From: an uncultured Ruminococcus sp.
GTDB lineage: Bacteria > Bacillota > Clostridia > Oscillospirales > Acutalibacteraceae
NCBI GenBank assembly: GCA_902768825.1
Contig: CACXMR010000003.1
Location: 2,665 to 66,664, forward strand
Length of the DNA: 64,000 bases
Direction: 5' to 3'
Shown here: positions 33,338-41,410 of the stretch, one piece after another
How positions within the stretch are numbered: the stretch's first letter is position 1
How the letters are laid out: every line of letters begins with the position of its first letter
Made by a program: the position numbers and the translations under genes
The notes under the pieces: generated by a model
Told to the model about the DNA's origin: nothing
The model's input: only the letters and a program-made list of their open reading frames with translations
Databases searched by the model: none

Positions 33338-34246
33338 TTGAAGGCTGAAAAAAAGAGTATTTTAAGATTACTTATTGATTTCCTTGGAATTTCCCTGGGA
33401 GCAGTCATAGCCGCCTTTGCCATTGAGGAATTTCTGGTGCCCTGCACTATCCTTGACGGCGGTGTGGTGGGTATCGGCATTATCGTAAACCATCTCACAG
33501 GCCTGCCCCTGGGTGTGTTTACTGTGGGGCTGAATATTCCTTTCCTGATTATCGGCTCCCGCAAGATGGGCAAGCTCTTTATTGTCAAGGCCGCCTATGC
33601 AATGCTGATTTTTTCCATATTCCTTGAGGTTTTTGCGCCCATGAAAAACGTCACAACGGAATATCTCCTGGCAGTGAGCTTCGGAGGAGTGATACTCGGC
33701 ATCGGAGTGGGTCTTGTCATACGTTTTGGCGGCTGTCTTGACGGCACTGAAACAGTGGCGATCCTTCTTAATAAGAAATTCAAGCTTCCGGTGGGGCAGA
33801 CCGTGCTTATCTTCAACATAATCATCTTTTCCTTGGTGGGCATAATCATGGGCATTGACAGGGCAATGTATAGCCTGCTCACCTATTTTATCACCTCAAA
33901 GGTGCTGGATATCGTTGAGTCCGGCATGGACAAGACCAAGGCAGCCATGATAATCACCGATGACGCAAAGGTGATCGCCGAACAGATCTATCAGCGCCTT
34001 GGCAGAACTGTCACCATTATGGAGGGCGAGGGTCTTGTCAGTGGCAAAAAGGTCATACTTTACTGCGTGCTTACAAGGTTTGAGATCCATGAACTGAAGG
34101 AAATAATAAAGGGGATAGATTCCTCGGCGTTTATCGCTGTCAGCGATGTGTCTGAGATCATAGGAAACCATGTCAAAAAGTTGGGACGCATTCCCTCAGA
34201 AGCAGCGGCAAAACTTACGGAGGAAAGTTCTTCGGGGGACGAATGA
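33338..34246 (+). CDS. YitT family membrane protein
   Basis: 302 residues. Five or six helices in the first 200 residues, starting LIDFLGISLGAVIAAFAIEEFLVPC, with ILDGGVVGIGIIVNHLTGLPLG and FGGCLDGTETVAILLNKKF. A soluble C-terminal DUF2179 domain (KAAMIITDDAKVIAEQIYQRLGRTVTIM) follows. The start is TTG at 33338 with GAGGGGAGG upstream. YitT proteins are widespread in Firmicutes with no settled function. It converges on yqfD with 11 bp between stops. Confidence 0.88.
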   Translation: MKAEKKSILRLLIDFLGISLGAVIAAFAIEEFLVPCTILDGGVVGIGIIVNHLTGLPLGVFTVGLNIPFLIIGSRKMGKLFIVKAAYAMLIFSIFLEVFAPMKNVTTEYLLAVSFGGVILGIGVGLVIRFGGCLDGTETVAILLNKKFKLPVGQTVLIFNIIIFSLVGIIMGIDRAMYSLLTYFITSKVLDIVESGMDKTKAAMIITDDAKVIAEQIYQRLGRTVTIMEGEGLVSGKKVILYCVLTRFEIHELKEIIKGIDSSAFIAVSDVSEIIGNHVKKLGRIPSEAAAKLTEESSSGDE

Positions 34247-34257
34247 AAAACCCCGCT

Positions 34258-35457
34258 TCAATCGCTTTCAAGCTCTGTCGGGACCATGACCCGCTGACAG
34301 ACGTTTTCTTCCAGGTCATAGTCCGCTTTGAGGGTAAAGCAGTCGGAGCCTTCAGTGATGGTAAGGCTTTTGTGGATTATCCTTGCCCTGTCCGATGAGG
34401 AGAGCATAAAAAATTCATAGAGAGAAAGTCTGTTGCGAAGAATTGTTTCAGCCTGCTGCCGGTCAAGGGCGGCGGGCTTTTTTTCATAGCATTGCCAAAG
34501 CTCCTCGTTTATCTCTATGGGTATGCTGTGACCGAGAATGTTAAATACACTGTGCTTTACCTGCTTTGTCAGGGTCCCGTCAGGCCTGGTGTTCAGGGAC
34601 AGGGGGAGGGTCAGCCCAAAAATCCTGATATCTCTCAGACAGGCTGCACTGGTGGGGGAGCTTAACTCCATGGTTTTAGGGAGGCTGATGAGCACGTTTC
34701 TGTGGGTCCTTGCAAGCACGATCGCTTCGGCGTCAGTCAGGACGGTCTTGCCGTTAGTATATTCCACAAGACCGCTTACAAGGAGCTGGTTTTTTCTTAT
34801 GCCGTCGCCGGGGCTTACGTTGGCGGTGCCGTTATATACATTCACTTTGGTCACAGTGCCATCGGCGGTGGATTTCAGATTGCTGAAGCCTGTTGCAGAC
34901 ATATTGGTTTTGTTTCTTTTTACCCGCTGACTGAGCCTTATCTGGGCGTCCGTGCCCATGATATTAATGGTCATCCAGCTAATCCTGTTGTCGTTAGAAC
35001 AGATCTGATCCACAACAGCATCGGTGTCGATGCTGCCGCTCCTTGTGCCCTCATAAACCCCATATTCCCGCAGAAGTGCCCTTATCTCATACTCGTTAAT
35101 ACTGTCCGGAACATCCACGCTGATGTTCCAGACGAAGCCCGACATATAAAAGCACAGCCCTGCCGAGATGACAAGCCCTGCCATCAGACCGCATCGGTTT
35201 CTGTATTTTTTAATCAGGTAAGGCAGCCCGTATTCCTTCAGGATATGTAGGTCACATTCGGTTTTGTCAGCTATCTCACCCAGGTATTGCAGCTCACCTC
35301 TCTTTGCAAACATAGCAATGCCTTCGTTGCATTTTTCCATGCTCCACAGGTTTACTCCCTTCCTTGACGCAAGGTTGACAAAGTGCTCAGGGAAACTCCC
35401 TCTGACCATCAGCCTCACATAACCTGTAAGCCATTTGAGCAGCCTGACTACTATCAT
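34258..35457 (-). CDS. yqfD: Sporulation protein YqfD
   Basis: 399 residues. A short N-terminal soluble part (WLTGYVRLMVRGSFPEHFVN) is followed by one membrane helix (about 92-112), then a large outer domain. In it, YEIRALLREYGVYEGTRSGSID, WMTINIMGTDAQIRLSQR and ADGTVTKVNVYNGTANVSPGD are typical of the YqfD family (related to SpoIV-stage mother-cell proteins). GAGGTGAG precedes ATG. Lies 9 bp after yqfC as in many spore formers. Expected to act in the mother cell; the exact role is not known. Confidence 0.9.
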   Translation of the reverse strand: MIVVRLLKWLTGYVRLMVRGSFPEHFVNLASRKGVNLWSMEKCNEGIAMFAKRGELQYLGEIADKTECDLHILKEYGLPYLIKKYRNRCGLMAGLVISAGLCFYMSGFVWNISVDVPDSINEYEIRALLREYGVYEGTRSGSIDTDAVVDQICSNDNRISWMTINIMGTDAQIRLSQRVKRNKTNMSATGFSNLKSTADGTVTKVNVYNGTANVSPGDGIRKNQLLVSGLVEYTNGKTVLTDAEAIVLARTHRNVLISLPKTMELSSPTSAACLRDIRIFGLTLPLSLNTRPDGTLTKQVKHSVFNILGHSIPIEINEELWQCYEKKPAALDRQQAETILRNRLSLYEFFMLSSSDRARIIHKSLTITEGSDCFTLKADYDLEENVCQRVMVPTELESD

Positions 35458-35466
35458 CGTCTCACC

Positions 35467-35730
35467 TCAGAACACATATTCAATAGAGGTGATAAACCCC
35501 CATATCACAAGATCGCAGGCGTTCATGCTTCTGATCTGAAGCTCTCTGCCCTTGAATACCACTATATACTTCCCGGCATTTATCCTGATGGAGCTGCTGC
35601 TGTATTCGAGTATCCCCTTGTTCCCTTCAAAAACCACCTCACGGTTGCCGCTGATATCCATGTGCACAGTCCCCATGTGAGCCATAAGCACAGATAACGG
35701 AGACTTGGGTTTGTTTGGCTTCTTCTTCAT
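35467..35730 (-). CDS. yqfC: Sporulation protein YqfC (YabP/YqfC family)
   Basis: 87 residues. The family pattern is clear: VHMDISGNREVVFEGNKGIL, then INAGKYIVVFKGRELQI and DLVIWGFITSIEYVF. YabP/YqfC proteins are made in the mother cell under sigma-E in B. subtilis. First gene of a yqfC-yqfD pair with GAGGTGAGC before the start. A sigma-E-like -10 (CATAGAAT) lies upstream. Confidence 0.9.
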   Translation of the reverse strand: MKKKPNKPKSPLSVLMAHMGTVHMDISGNREVVFEGNKGILEYSSSSIRINAGKYIVVFKGRELQIRSMNACDLVIWGFITSIEYVF

Positions 35731-35756
35731 CAGCTCACCTCGATTTCGTCAAAACT

Positions 35757-35785
35757 ATTCTATGCAGCGGCAAATATAATAATCA
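35757..35785 (-). promoter_or_regulatory. Candidate sigma-E promoter of yqfC-yqfD
   Basis: Minus-strand CATAGAAT (35757-35764) fits the sigma-E -10 pattern CATAnnnT. A weak GATTATT-like -35 lies 13-14 bp upstream. Supported mainly by the sporulation role of the genes. Confidence 0.35.
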
Positions 35786-35800
35786 CCAGGGGCATATAAT
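35772..35800 (+). promoter_or_regulatory. Candidate sigma-E promoter of ylbJ
   Basis: AAATATA (35772-35778), 14-bp spacer, CATATAAT (35793-35800), one base from the sigma-E -10 consensus. It starts 16 bp before the ylbJ start codon, so the leader would be short; this lowers confidence. Confidence 0.35.
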
Positions 35801-35815
35801 TAATCGGGTGATACT

Positions 35816-36943
35816 ATGAGATATGGGGTAATATCAGGAATAAAGACTCTTGTGATAACGCTGACGGCAGGGGCGGCGGTGGCTGCCCTGCTGATTTTTT
35901 CCGGGGCGGTCACTGAGGGCGTTAAGTCCGGTCTGACAAGCGCTGCACAGATACTCATACCCTCACTGTTTCCCTTTATGGTGATTTCATCCTTTCTCAT
36001 CAGGTCCGGCGCCTTAGACAGACCGGCAAGGCTCCTTGCACCCATAAACGGCTTTTTGTTTAGGCTGCCCCGGGACGCATCTGTAGCGTTGATCCTTAGC
36101 TTTTTGGGCGGCTTTCCGGTGGGGGCGAAATGTGTAAGGCTGCTCTATGATGAGGGCAAGATAGATTCCGCCCAGGCAGAGCAGATGATGACCTTTTGTG
36201 TGTGCTCAGGCCCTGCCTTCCTTGTGACGGGAGTGGGCACTCTTTTGCTGCACGAGTCGCTGCTGGGGCTGATATTATATTTATCCCAGGTTCTGTCAGG
36301 GATAATATTGGGCATTGTTTCAGGAAGAATATATTCCCACAAAAAAGGCATTTCTTCAAAGGAGAGCCACCGCTCCAAAGCACCAAAAGCAAAGGTCTCT
36401 CCGCTGGAAGCGTTTGTCATGTCCTGCTCAGATGGGGCTGTTTCCATCATAGGTCTGTCTGCGATGGTTGCTTTGTTTGGGGTTATCATATCTCTTTGTG
36501 AGGTTATGGGGATAAGTGAGCTTCTGTCGGGAATGCTGGGTGCTCTGGGTGCCGACATCCCCCTATCCCAAAACATCCTTTATGTCATCCTTGAGGTCAC
36601 GAGGGCCTGCAGCAGTATCGGCAGCGGCGGCTGTCCTCTGTGGTTGTTTTCCTTTGCGGTGGGGTTTGGCGGCTTGTGCGTACACTTTCAGATATTTTCG
36701 ATTCTGGGGGACATACCGTTGAGCAAGCTACGGTTTTTTGTGTTCAGACTGATGAACGCATTTCTTTCATCCGTAATAGTATATATTGTGTGTCTGTTTT
36801 ATCAGCCTGACAGAGAAGCGTCACTGACCCTTGGCGGTTTTGAATTGGAATATGGCGCCGTGTCCGCAACAGGTGCGGCAGCTCTTGTTTTGATGTGTGT
36901 GATATTTGTTCTGTCGCTGAGAATAAGGAGCACAAAAAACTGA
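35816..36943 (+). CDS. ylbJ: Sporulation integral membrane protein YlbJ
   Basis: 375 residues, about eight helices. Landmarks of the YlbJ/nucleoside-recognition family are GLTSAAQILIPSLFPFMVISSFLI, LSFLGGFPVGAKCV and CSGPAFLVTGVGTLLL, with VTRACSSIGSGGCP near the end. YlbJ is a sigma-E-controlled mother-cell membrane protein needed for normal spores in B. subtilis. It is divergent from yqfC-yqfD and followed 22 bp later by asnB. Confidence 0.85.
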   Translation: MRYGVISGIKTLVITLTAGAAVAALLIFSGAVTEGVKSGLTSAAQILIPSLFPFMVISSFLIRSGALDRPARLLAPINGFLFRLPRDASVALILSFLGGFPVGAKCVRLLYDEGKIDSAQAEQMMTFCVCSGPAFLVTGVGTLLLHESLLGLILYLSQVLSGIILGIVSGRIYSHKKGISSKESHRSKAPKAKVSPLEAFVMSCSDGAVSIIGLSAMVALFGVIISLCEVMGISELLSGMLGALGADIPLSQNILYVILEVTRACSSIGSGGCPLWLFSFAVGFGGLCVHFQIFSILGDIPLSKLRFFVFRLMNAFLSSVIVYIVCLFYQPDREASLTLGGFELEYGAVSATGAAALVLMCVIFVLSLRIRSTKN

Positions 36944-36965
36944 CAATACATTACGGAGGCGGCCT

Positions 36966-38804
36966 ATGTGCGGTATAGCGGGTTGGTTTGATAAGCACAG
37001 AGATCTGAGGGAGCAAAAGCTCATAATTGACCGGATGTCGGAAAGCCTTGGGCGCAGAGGACCTGATGACAGCGGAACCATGACAAAAGATCATATTTGT
37101 CTTATACACCGGAGGCTTGCGGTAATAGATGTAGAAAACGGAGCACAGCCTATGACAAAGCAGAGGGGTGCAGACAGCTATACCATAGTCTATAACGGTG
37201 AGCTGTATAATACCTCTGAGCTGAGAGCCGAGCTTATTTCTCTGGGGTGGAGCTTCAGCACCAAAAGTGACACAGAGGTAGTGCTGACTGCGTATATGCA
37301 CTGGGGAGAGAGCTGTTCTGAGCATCTCAACGGGATTTTTGCCTTTGGCATATGGGACAGGTCAAGGGAGAAGCTATTCCTTTCAAGGGACAGGATAGGC
37401 GTAAAGCCATTGTTTTTTTATCAATACAATGAGGGGCTGATTTTTGCCTCGGAAATAAACACCCTGCTGCAAAATCCGCTGGTCAAGCCCGTGATAAACG
37501 AGGAGGGCATGACCGAGCTGCTGCTTATCGGTCCGGGCAGGACTCTCGGACAGGGAGTATTCAAGGATATAGGAGAGCTGCTTCCCGGAGAGTGGGCAAG
37601 CTTTGACGGCAAAAGGCTGCTGCGCCGGCGCTATTATACACTTACGGCCCATGAGCACAATGATAGTCCCGAAAATAGCATTGAGAATGTGCGTTCCCTC
37701 ATCACCGACTCTGTAGAGCGGCAGTTAGTGTCAGATGTGCCGCTTTGCTGTTTTTTGTCCGGAGGTCTTGACTCAAGCATAATCTCATATATTGCCTCGG
37801 AAAAATACCGCCGTGAGGGCAGGGGAGCAATAAATACCTATTCTGTGGACTACAAGGATAACCGAAGGTACTTTCGCAGCAGTGTTTTTCAGCCCACTCC
37901 GGATAGTGATTTCATCGGGATAATGACCGACGCCATCGGCTCTCAGCACCATAACGTCACCATAAACAACGACCTTCTCTTCCGCAGCCTGAAGCTGGCG
38001 GTGGACGCCCGGGATCTTCCCGGCATGACGGATGTGGATGCTTCGCTGCTTCTCTTCTGCGGAGTGATAAAGGAGGACTTTACGGTTGCCCTGTCAGGGG
38101 AGTGCGCCGATGAACTCTTTGGCGGTTACCCCTGGTACCACAACAGGGATGTGCTGTTTGAAGATACCTTTCCCTGGTCACGGTCCCTTGCGGTGCGCAG
38201 GTCGATACTCAAGGGCGGTCTGCTGCCCCGTGGGGAAGAGTATGTTCGCCAGAAATATCTGGACACCTGCGTCCACACCGACAAGCTGCCCACGGATTCC
38301 CCCACAGACAGGCGCATGAGAGAGATGTTTTCACTAAATTTCTATTGGTTTATGCAGACCCTGCTGGACAGAAAAGACAGAATGTCCATGTATAACGGCC
38401 TTGAGGTCAGGGTGCCCTTCTGCGACTATAGGATAGTGGACTATGCCTATAATCTTCCCTGGGAGATAAAGGCCATGAACGGCAGGGAAAAGGGCATTGT
38501 CAGAGAAGCCTTCAGGGGACTTCTGCCCGACAGCATTATCGACAGGAAAAAGAGTCCCTATCCCAAGACCCATGACCCTATGTACTTCAGGCTCTGCGCC
38601 GATGCCGTCAGGAATATAATAAAGGATCACAGTTCTCCCTTGTATGGCATTCTGGAGCCAAGCGGTGTGGAAGCGATCATCAACGATCCGGAAAAGATTT
38701 CATCCCCCTGGTATGGCCAGCTCATGCGGGCTCCTCAGATACTCGCCTATATCATTCAGCTGGATTATTGGTTCAGAAAAACCAGAGTGACCATAGAAAT
38801 GTGA
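36966..38804 (+). CDS. asnB: Asparagine synthase (glutamine-hydrolysing)
   Basis: 612 residues. The mature N-terminus would be Cys2 (MCGIAGWFDKH), the glutaminase nucleophile. The glutaminase domain spans about 2-200 and includes RRGPDDSG and YNGELYN. The synthetase domain begins near 250 with the pyrophosphate loop CFLSGGLDSSIIS and includes LSGECADELFGGYPWY. It makes asparagine from aspartate, ATP and glutamine. ACGGAGG lies upstream. It may be read through from ylbJ; no promoter of its own was found in the 22-bp gap. Confidence 0.93.
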   Translation: MCGIAGWFDKHRDLREQKLIIDRMSESLGRRGPDDSGTMTKDHICLIHRRLAVIDVENGAQPMTKQRGADSYTIVYNGELYNTSELRAELISLGWSFSTKSDTEVVLTAYMHWGESCSEHLNGIFAFGIWDRSREKLFLSRDRIGVKPLFFYQYNEGLIFASEINTLLQNPLVKPVINEEGMTELLLIGPGRTLGQGVFKDIGELLPGEWASFDGKRLLRRRYYTLTAHEHNDSPENSIENVRSLITDSVERQLVSDVPLCCFLSGGLDSSIISYIASEKYRREGRGAINTYSVDYKDNRRYFRSSVFQPTPDSDFIGIMTDAIGSQHHNVTINNDLLFRSLKLAVDARDLPGMTDVDASLLLFCGVIKEDFTVALSGECADELFGGYPWYHNRDVLFEDTFPWSRSLAVRRSILKGGLLPRGEEYVRQKYLDTCVHTDKLPTDSPTDRRMREMFSLNFYWFMQTLLDRKDRMSMYNGLEVRVPFCDYRIVDYAYNLPWEIKAMNGREKGIVREAFRGLLPDSIIDRKKSPYPKTHDPMYFRLCADAVRNIIKDHSSPLYGILEPSGVEAIINDPEKISSPWYGQLMRAPQILAYIIQLDYWFRKTRVTIEM

Positions 38805-38814
38805 GGGCATAAAT

Positions 38815-38935
38815 CAGTGTCAGAGGACTTCGTCCTCCGAACCTCCTACGAGGGGCAGCTTGCCGCCGAAACTTTTGTGTTGTAGTCTTTCGGAACAACT
38901 ACCAACCGTGAACAGTCAACTACCCTTGGGTGCTC
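38815..38935. repeat. Intergenic modular hairpin repeat, locus 6
   Basis: After the asnB stop: GAGGAC-TTC-GTCCTC (38823-38837), GGGGCAGCTTGCCGCC (a shorter form of the GGGAGC box), GAAACTTTTGTGTTGTAGTC and AACTACCAACCGTGAACAG. Order agrees with locus 1. Confidence 0.7.
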
Positions 38936-38949
38936 TGTGCAGCCGCCGC

Positions 38950-38978
38950 TTGAATTATAGAGCATAGTAGTGTAAAAT
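38950..38978 (+). promoter_or_regulatory. Probable promoter of the NusG_II/Gx/ApbE operon
   Basis: TTGAAT (38950-38955), 17-bp spacer, TAAAAT (38973-38978). The start point would fall in the hairpin at 38980-39011. Confidence 0.45.
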
Positions 38979-38979
38979 A

Positions 38980-39011
38980 AAACAGGCGCCTTGCTTTAAG
39001 GCAGCCTGTTT
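38980..39011 (+). terminator. Terminator-like hairpin before the NusG_II gene
   Basis: AAACAGGC/GCCTGTTT and CCTT/AAGG helices with a small internal loop, followed by TGTGCTTTG. It could end asnB transcription or act in the leader of the next operon. Confidence 0.5.
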
Positions 39012-39035
39012 GTGCTTTGTAAAGGACAGATTTGT

Positions 39036-39437
39036 ATGAATAACAGTAATAAGAAAAAATTTGCCGGCATCAGGGCGGATATCATAGTGGTTGCGCTGCT
39101 GGTTCTCGTGGGAGCGGCGATAGCTTTGGGTGTGTTTCTGTTTTCGGGCAAGGGTAAGACTGCAGAGGTGCGCATTGACGGAAAGATCTGCGCACGATAT
39201 AGTCTCAGTCAGGACAGGAGCATCAGACTCAGCGGGGCCGGGGGTGGCACTAACCTGCTGGTGATAAAAAACGGTGAAGCTTATATAGCCGAGGCGGACT
39301 GCCCCGACGGACTGTGCATACGCACCGGAAGTATCAGCCGTGTGGGCCAGTCGGTGATATGTCTGCCTCACAGAATCGTGGTGGAGATTACAGGGGATGC
39401 CGGTGATGGCAATGATATTGACGTGTTTGTGAAGTGA
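39036..39437 (+). CDS. NusG domain II-containing membrane-anchored protein
   Basis: 133 residues. A Lys-rich start and one membrane helix (about 17-40) place a NusG_II domain outside: EVRIDGKICARYSLSQD, then NLLVIKNGEAYIAEADCPDGLCI and GQSVICLPHRIVVEI. The CPDGLC cysteine pair is usual in this extracytoplasmic family. ATG 39036 is chosen over 39012 because AAAGGACAG lies in between. It is the first gene of a trio with a Gx transporter and ApbE, 4 bp apart. The link to flavin-based electron transport is inferred from ApbE. Confidence 0.82.
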   Translation: MNNSNKKKFAGIRADIIVVALLVLVGAAIALGVFLFSGKGKTAEVRIDGKICARYSLSQDRSIRLSGAGGGTNLLVIKNGEAYIAEADCPDGLCIRTGSISRVGQSVICLPHRIVVEITGDAGDGNDIDVFVK

Positions 39438-39441
39438 GAAA

Positions 39442-39981
39442 ATGAAAAAGAAAAACAAGAGTCAGGCTGTCAGAAAGGTCGCTTTGTTTGGGATGCTGAC
39501 AGCACTTGCACTGATACTCAGCTATGTGGAAGCCCTTATTCCGGCCTTTTTTGCCTTTCCGGGGATGAAGCTGGGGCTGACAAATATCGTTGTGCTGGTG
39601 GCGCTTTACCGCATGGGCAGTGTCCCTGCTTTGACCATAAACCTTTTGAGGATAGTGCTGGTGTCGGTGCTGTTTGGAAGCTTTGCTTCGTTTGTTTACA
39701 GCCTTGCGGGGGGAATGCTCTCCACCGCAGTTATGATACTGTTAAGGCACAGCGGAAGGCTCAGGCTGGTAACTGTCAGCATTGCCGGAGGTGTGGCTCA
39801 CAATGTTGGGCAGATAGTGGCGGCTATGATAATGATGAGCACTGCCGGGATCGGCTGGTATCTTTGTGTGTTGTGGTTTACGGGACTGATCACCGGTGCG
39901 CTTATCGGAATGCTGGGCGGTATGCTTGTAAAAAGACTGCCGGAGAGACTGTTTGCAGGGGGGAAAAGCGGTGAGGAATAA
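39442..39981 (+). CDS. Gx transporter family protein
   Basis: 179 residues, five or six helices. VALFGMLTALALILSYVEALIPAFFAFPGMKLGLTN in outline, and GGVAHNVGQIVAAMI, match the Gx/heptaprenyl diphosphate synthase component I family, which resembles the substrate-binding S subunits of ECF transporters. The substrate is unknown; a flavin or quinone-precursor link is plausible from the company it keeps. It overlaps the start of apbE by 11 bp. Confidence 0.82.
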   Translation: MKKKNKSQAVRKVALFGMLTALALILSYVEALIPAFFAFPGMKLGLTNIVVLVALYRMGSVPALTINLLRIVLVSVLFGSFASFVYSLAGGMLSTAVMILLRHSGRLRLVTVSIAGGVAHNVGQIVAAMIMMSTAGIGWYLCVLWFTGLITGALIGMLGGMLVKRLPERLFAGGKSGEE

Positions 39982-41020
39982 GCTGTGGATAATTGCATTG
40001 GTTATAGTCGTGCTATGCACCTGTTCATGCACTCACGGACAGGGTGCGGATGGCAGTGATGACACCGTCCAGCGTGAGGTGTTTGCCATGGACACTGTAA
40101 TGATTATTAGGGCAACCGGCAAAACGGCTCAGACTGCGGTAGATCAGGCTGTTGCTGAGATCAACAGGCTCGATGCGCTGTTGTCCGCCGGGAGCGGTCA
40201 GAGCGAGATCGGGATGATAAATCTCAATGGGGAGGGGGAGCTTTCGGAGGACGCCCTCTTTCTTGTCAGGCGTTCTCTTGAGTTTTACAAAAGCACCGAG
40301 GGAGCATACGATATCACCGTCTATCCCCTGATGAAGCTGTGGGGTTTTGCAGGAGGCAATGCGGCTGTCCCTGAGGAAGGCAGAATCAGAGAGGTGCTTT
40401 CACAATGCGGGAGCGACAAGCTCAGGCTTGACGGAAACAGGCTTATTCTGGGAAAGTCTCAGAGTATTGATCTCGGGGGCATTGCCAAGGGATATACAAG
40501 CGACCGGATAATGAAGATATTTGAAGATAACGGAGTAACCTCAGGCATGGTTTCCCTTGGTGGGAATGTGGCATGCTACAGGACAAAACCCGATGGCAGC
40601 TTGTGGCGATGCGGCATCACAGACCCCGAAAAGCCTGATGACAGCACAAGTCTGCTTGGGATCGTAAGCGTCAGGGATAAGTCTGTTATCACATCGGGAG
40701 GGTATGAGAGATTCTTTACCGATGAGAGCGGGAAGAAATATCACCATATTATGGACATGAAAACCGGCTATCCTGCGGACAGCGGCCTGCTTTCGGTTAC
40801 TATTATCAGCGAGGACGGCACCCTTGCGGATGGGTTATCCACTGCGCTTTTTGTCATGGGTGAAGAAAAGGCGGTGGATTTCTGGCGGGGGAGCGGTTAT
40901 AGTTTTGACTTTGTGATGCTGACGGCAGACGGCAGACTACTGGTCAGTGAAGGAATAGCTGATAGCTTTGAGTCCTCGACGGCGCAGAGCCTGAACTCCC
41001 GATTTCGCATTGTCAGATAA
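39971..41020 (+). CDS. apbE: FAD:protein FMN transferase (ApbE), lipoprotein
   Basis: 349 residues. Start GTG 39971 has AGGGGGG upstream; a TTG at 39953 is possible. The N-terminal helix (KLWIIALVIVVLCTCSC) ends in cysteines that fit a lipoprotein signal. The domain shows FAMDTVMIIRATG, LGKSQSIDLGGIAKGYTSD, GMVSLGGNVAC and KYHHIMDMKTGYPADS, the flavin- and Mg-binding segments of ApbE. The enzyme joins FMN from FAD to a threonine in proteins such as RnfG/NqrC or extracellular reductases. No such target is in the window. Confidence 0.92.
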   Translation: MRNKLWIIALVIVVLCTCSCTHGQGADGSDDTVQREVFAMDTVMIIRATGKTAQTAVDQAVAEINRLDALLSAGSGQSEIGMINLNGEGELSEDALFLVRRSLEFYKSTEGAYDITVYPLMKLWGFAGGNAAVPEEGRIREVLSQCGSDKLRLDGNRLILGKSQSIDLGGIAKGYTSDRIMKIFEDNGVTSGMVSLGGNVACYRTKPDGSLWRCGITDPEKPDDSTSLLGIVSVRDKSVITSGGYERFFTDESGKKYHHIMDMKTGYPADSGLLSVTIISEDGTLADGLSTALFVMGEEKAVDFWRGSGYSFDFVMLTADGRLLVSEGIADSFESSTAQSLNSRFRIVR

Positions 41021-41034
41021 TATTTCTTGTAACT

Positions 41035-41410
41035 GACCTTCTCGCGGACACTGAATTAATATGTCAGAGAGGCTATCCCGCAAAATTGGGAGCGGTAGCT
41101 TGCCGCAAGTTTCGCCAGCCTTTGAAAAGGCTGCAGGGTGCAGGGACGGCGTCCATGCTAAGGGGTTTGGGGAGCGAAGCTCACCAATATATAAGATAAA
41201 AGCCTGATTCCGGTAGGAATCAGGCACTTTTCTTGGTGGCAGATTGTCGGTGACGCTTTCGTATTGATAGTCATTGTGGAGCAATACTTTTGTTTCAGCG
41301 TGATAATAGTATCAACCGCAAGCGTACAGTCATGGTTCGTTTATCTGTCACTGCGAACAGCGTTTTCGGGGTTGTCAGGGGGACTTTTACGCAATAGTCC
41401 CCCTGATAAC
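41035..41410. repeat. Intergenic modular hairpin repeat, locus 7, entering clpC
   Basis: This 366-bp gap between apbE and clpC is nearly all repeat. Modules: GGGAGC-GGTA-GCT-TGCC-GC box (41088-41107), AAGTTTCGCCAGCC, GCAGGGACGGCGTCC, GAGC-GAA-GCTC (41172-41182), the terminator at 41202, AGTATCAACCGC (41308) and GCGAACAGCGTTTTCGGGG (41353). It ends in a GTCAGGGGGACTTTT hairpin whose far arm codes for the last residues of ClpC. Nothing else is seen in the gap. Confidence 0.8.
41202..41234 (+). terminator. Terminator with shared GCCTGATTCC stem (copy 2)
   Basis: GCCTGATTCC/GGAATCAGGC with GGTA loop and ACTTTTCTT tail, 182 bp after apbE. Same stem as at 28274 and 54506. Confidence 0.75.
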
